Source: Clostridiales bacterium
GTDB taxonomy: Bacteria > Bacillota > Clostridia > Oscillospirales > CAG-272
Reading direction: 5' to 3'
DNA: 7,185 nt
NCBI GenBank assembly: GCA_018370615.1
Contig: JAGZAC010000080.1
Coordinates: 1-7,185 of the forward strand
The notes beneath the pieces were generated by a model. That model ran no database searches and was not told where the DNA came from. It saw nothing but the letters and a program-made list of their open reading frames with translations. Shown in pieces: positions 5,216-7,185 of this stretch; position 1 is the first letter of the stretch; each line of letters begins with the position of its first letter. The translations under genes and the position numbers were made by a program.

Positions 5216-5578
5216 ACAACCCCTCCGAGTTTTGCTTCGCAAAACCCACCTCCCCTTGCATAGGGGAGGCTTAGTTTTAGGAAAGATCTTCCACACCGGG
5301 AGGCTTAGTTTAAAGAAGATCTTCCACACCGAAGAAGCTTAGTTTTAGGAAAGGTCTTCCACGCAAGGGAAGCTTGTTTTTAGAAAAAGTCTCTCACACA
5401 GGGAGGCCTTTTAAAATAAATTAGCCTCCTGTGCAAGAATGGGCTTAGCTTTAGAGAAGAACTTCCATACAGGGGATGCTTGTTTTTAGGAAAGGTCTCT
5501 TGCACAGGGAAGCCTTTCAAAATAAATAGGCCTCCCCTGTGCAAGGGGAGGTGGCAGCGTAGCTGACGGAGGGGTTGT
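5216..5578. repeat. Repeat island C: 363-bp MITE-like element with inverted end modules
   Basis: Left end ACAACCCCTCCG (5216-5227) and right end CGGAGGGGTTGT (5567-5578) are exact inverted repeats of 12 bp. Inside them lie variable hairpins that differ from each other: GTTTTGC-TTC-GCAAAAC (5229-5245) and CAGC-GTA-GCTG (5555-5565). Next come nearly identical constant stems CCTCCCCT/AGGGGAGG (5249-5269 and 5531-5551). The layout matches islands A and B, but the roughly 60-bp core is replaced by a tandem array. It fills the convergent junction between the sipL-like gene and the membrane-protein gene. A possible TTA/TAA duplication flanks it but is too short to trust. It encodes nothing recognisable. 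Confidence 0.85.
5263..5544. repeat. Tandem array of eight degenerate 33-38 bp units inside island C
   Basis: Units start at 5263, 5298, 5331, 5367, 5401, 5437, 5472 and 5507. Typical form: GGGAGGCTTAGTTTTAG, then a small palindrome GGAAAGATCTTCC, then CACACC or CACACA. Units 5 and 8 are a different type with AAAATAAAT and a closing GCCTCC...TGTGCAA that pairs back to the unit start. Units 3-4-5 (5331-5436) and 6-7-8 (5437-5544) run in the same order, indicating duplication of a three-unit block of about 107 bp. Each unit boundary resembles the loop-and-stem half of the module's constant hairpin, so the array probably grew from it. Confidence 0.8.
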
Positions 5579-5621
5579 TAAATAATACAAGCCTTCCATC
5601 TCCGCAGATACAAAAACTGCA

Positions 5622-6161
5622 CTATTTGAGTCCTTTGATTTTGAGCCGTTTCCGCAAACGCAAAATATACACAGAAATAAACGATGTAAGTGCAATATCG
5701 TAAATTACAAAAAAGACATTTCCCGCCGCATAAATTAGGAGCCATGAAGCAGAAACAAAATCCTGAGACTGCAGAACAAACATAGAGAGCAGCACACACA
5801 CCGTCAACGCACAGTTAAAGTAGATTAGCTTCAAAACCCAAGATAGTATCTTTCCAAACCGCTCAAAAAACGATTTAATAATCGGATACAATCCGCCCAG
5901 TACAATATATTCCAATGCCACAAATTTATCTGGGAGAAGCAAAACGGCCAGCACCCCCGTCACTGCCGCAGTAAGCCAGGGATATACACCGCCGATTTCC
6001 AATACTACGAACACAGTACACAACGCACCTACAACCACAGCACACAAGTCAAAAATGCCGCTGATGGCGCCCACATACAGTACAGCCAGGCTGAGTCCGG
6101 CAAGAATGGCACACAGAGCCAGCCGCTTGGTTTGCTTGAAACTGGAAGAATGATTTTCCAT
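5622..6161 (-). CDS. Small polytopic membrane protein, possibly ECF S-component-like
   Basis: 179 aa and strongly hydrophobic. I place membrane segments near residues 14-32, 36-56, 58-77, 81-95, 106-131 and 137-166. The short N-terminus is polar and the C-terminus RLRKRLKIKGLK is basic, which by the positive-inside rule would face the cytoplasm. The opening KRLALCAILAGLSLAVLYVG recalls the first helix of substrate-binding (S) subunits of energy-coupling-factor vitamin transporters, and length and helix count fit, but no substrate motif is evident and the match is from memory. Gly-rich turns (GGVYP 57-61, GGLYP 89-93) recur after helices 2 and 4. It is the last gene of the minus-strand operon, 15 nt after the J-domain gene, with a strong GGGAGG 7 nt before the ATG. 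An unrelated conserved membrane family remains equally possible. Confidence 0.75.
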   Translation of the reverse strand: MENHSSSFKQTKRLALCAILAGLSLAVLYVGAISGIFDLCAVVVGALCTVFVVLEIGGVYPWLTAAVTGVLAVLLLPDKFVALEYIVLGGLYPIIKSFFERFGKILSWVLKLIYFNCALTVCVLLSMFVLQSQDFVSASWLLIYAAGNVFFVIYDIALTSFISVYILRLRKRLKIKGLK

Positions 6162-6176
6162 TATTATCCCTCCCGC

Positions 6177-6797
6177 TCAGCAGCAGCGGATACAGTCGCC
6201 ACCCATACATTCACAGCAGGAATCCATACACCAAAGGGTACCACAGATGGAGCACAAGTCAGCGTCCCCTGTATTTCTGGTGTTGTATGTGCCGCCAAAT
6301 CCGCCGGCACGGTTGGACATCTGAGCCCGTACATTGTGATATTCCGTGTTGTTGGGGTCCATATAACAGGCTGTTTCAATAAATCGCTGCGCATCATAAA
6401 AATGTCCCCGTTGGGCCAGCACACACCCCTTCAAAAAGTTCCACTCAGCGTTACGGTCTGCTACAGACATGGAGTCCAGCCGCATTTCCGCTTCGGAATA
6501 GCGGCGCTGGTTGATCAGATTTCGAATCTCTATATATCGGCTGTCATTGGTGGTTCCACTGCCGAAATTGGGGTTGTTACTATACGTGGAAGAGCCGCTG
6601 CCCTTTCCGGAGCGCAGGGTTTGAATTTGATCATACGCCTCGTTGACCTCCTTCATTTTTTCCTCGGCCAGCTCCGCCAGATTTGTGTCTGTATAGTTAT
6701 CTGGATGATATTTGCGGGCAAGCTCCCTGTATGCCTTTTTAATTTCGTCATCCGTGGCATTTGGAGATACGCCGAGGACTTTATAAGGATCTGTCAT
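6177..6797 (-). CDS. J-domain protein with TPR-like middle and cysteine-rich C-terminal tail
   Basis: 206 aa. The N-terminal J domain (3-58) has DPYKVLGV, the basic helix II KKAYRELARKY and the HPD tripeptide (31-33) needed to stimulate Hsp70 (DnaK) ATPase. A Gly/Ser/Asn linker (62-84) follows. Residues 86-162 are helical and TPR-like (INQRRYSEAEMRLDSM, then LKGCVLAQRGHFYDAQRF, then ACYMDPNN). The tail 182-206 holds nine cysteines (182, 185, 190, 194, 195, 197, 202, 205, 206) and ends in Cys-Cys. This is not the DnaJ CxxCxGxG zinc domain, and no DnaJ client-binding region is present, so it is a specialised J-protein and not the general chaperone. Its ATG overlaps the upstream stop as ATGA with only a weak, distant AGGAAAGG, implying translational coupling. 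The tail could bind metal or anchor the protein; lipidation is speculative. No signal peptide. Confidence 0.92.
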   Translation of the reverse strand: MTDPYKVLGVSPNATDDEIKKAYRELARKYHPDNYTDTNLAELAEEKMKEVNEAYDQIQTLRSGKGSGSSTYSNNPNFGSGTTNDSRYIEIRNLINQRRYSEAEMRLDSMSVADRNAEWNFLKGCVLAQRGHFYDAQRFIETACYMDPNNTEYHNVRAQMSNRAGGFGGTYNTRNTGDADLCSICGTLWCMDSCCECMGGDCIRCC

Positions 6798-7185
6798 GTA
6801 AATGAACCATGCCTTTCCTGATTTTTACTTTTCCCCTGGAAAACCCGGTCGGCTTCCATGGGCATACCTTTATATAAAATGTTTTCGATCAGTCCCAAAA
6901 GCTCGCTGCGCCCTGTGAAATCCATCAAATTTACAGCGGCCTCCAGCTTTTCCAGATCTAGCCGCACCGCTACAGATAGAGCATCCGAGTCGATGGGAGC
7001 GATGTTCAGAGGATTGTAATTGCTGGTTTTCTGATCCTGTTCTCTGTCGTCAGCAGCGTCTAATACGTAAATAAACCGCCCGGTGGTAAATCCGATCTGG
7101 GCAGCGAGCTTTTCCGCGGCACCGGTAAGTCCCCAGGAAAAAACGGAGGAGAGAAGCGTCCCGAAGCAGTCTGCCGTGTCGTCGA
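6794..7185 (-). CDS. DUF5685-type protein, C-terminal 129 residues (5' end outside window)
   Basis: An open frame runs from the window edge (first full codon at 7183) to TGA at 6796-6794. The visible part starts DDTADCFGTLLSSVF, continues GFTTGRFIYVLDAADDREQD and SNYNPLNI, and ends with ENILYKGMPMEADRVF and a polar tail. This matches my memory of the C-terminal half of DUF5685 proteins, which in Clostridia are commonly followed by a J-domain gene, as here. The Asp cluster LDAADDREQD followed by YNP resembles the second Asp-rich motif region of squalene/phytoene-synthase-type enzymes; that is an inference and no activity is known to me. The stop codon overlaps the J-domain start by 4 nt (ATGA), so the genes are co-transcribed. 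The start and promoter lie outside the window. Confidence 0.75.
   Translation of the reverse strand, partial: DDTADCFGTLLSSVFSWGLTGAAEKLAAQIGFTTGRFIYVLDAADDREQDQKTSNYNPLNIAPIDSDALSVAVRLDLEKLEAAVNLMDFTGRSELLGLIENILYKGMPMEADRVFQGKSKNQERHGSFT

Noticed and set aside
5263..5544. CRISPR array
   Set aside because: Units are degenerate along their whole length, with no constant repeat alternating with unique spacers; palindromes and a duplicated three-unit block mark a tandem repeat. No cas gene is present.
5595..5625. Terminator directly after the membrane-protein gene
   Set aside because: Only a 4-bp GCAG/CTGC pairing is present; the right module of island C is a better candidate.
6132..6821. Plus-strand open frame of 229 aa
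   Set aside because: Antisense to the J-domain gene with its HPD motif and to the start of the membrane-protein gene; no independent support.

Overview
The window looks like chromosome from a spore-forming, low-to-mid GC Gram-positive anaerobe of the class Clostridia, probably a gut member of the Oscillospirales/Lachnospirales. Three things point there. One gene resembles SipL, a clostridial spore-coat morphogenesis factor. Strong GGAGG ribosome sites and sigma-A-type promoters are present. The junctions hold the GC-rich 'CCTCCCC-GTGCA-GGGGAGG' hairpin repeats that I associate from memory with such genomes. No phage, plasmid, CRISPR, tRNA or rRNA sequence is visible.

Layout, left to right. 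1-177: hairpin repeat island A. 190-1287 (-): two-domain FkbM-type methyltransferase. 1288-1354: a 67-bp divergent promoter region in which two promoters share one -10 core. 1355-1696 (+): HIT (histidine triad) nucleotide hydrolase. 1717-2003: repeat island B with two decayed modules. 2033-2065: a perfect 15-bp terminator-like hairpin. 2070-3398 (-): aspartokinase with a TTGACT-17-TATAAT promoter. 3399-3609: second divergent promoter region. 3610-5151 (+): SipL-like protein with SPOCS/DUF3794 repeats and a C-terminal LysM-like domain. 5176-5206: perfect 14-bp hairpin. 5216-5578: island C, a MITE-like element with inverted end modules around an eight-unit tandem array. 5622-7185 (-): a tight operon read as DUF5685-type protein (3' part only), J-domain protein with a nine-cysteine tail, then a small polytopic membrane protein.

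The monocistronic genes are mostly housekeeping: aspartate-family amino acid synthesis, nucleotide hydrolysis, glycan or metabolite methylation and spore coat assembly. The three-gene minus-strand operon is functionally obscure; the ATGA overlap and 15-nt gap imply co-translation and perhaps joint function.

The most unusual content lies between the genes. All repeat islands lie at gene 3' ends: two at convergent junctions, and one 3' of the methyltransferase with its other side out of view. None lies in a divergent promoter region. Each module pairs a nearly constant hairpin (GTGCA/GTGTA loop) with a second hairpin whose sequence differs in every copy while staying self-complementary. That pattern suggests selection on, or a mechanism generating, structure rather than sequence.
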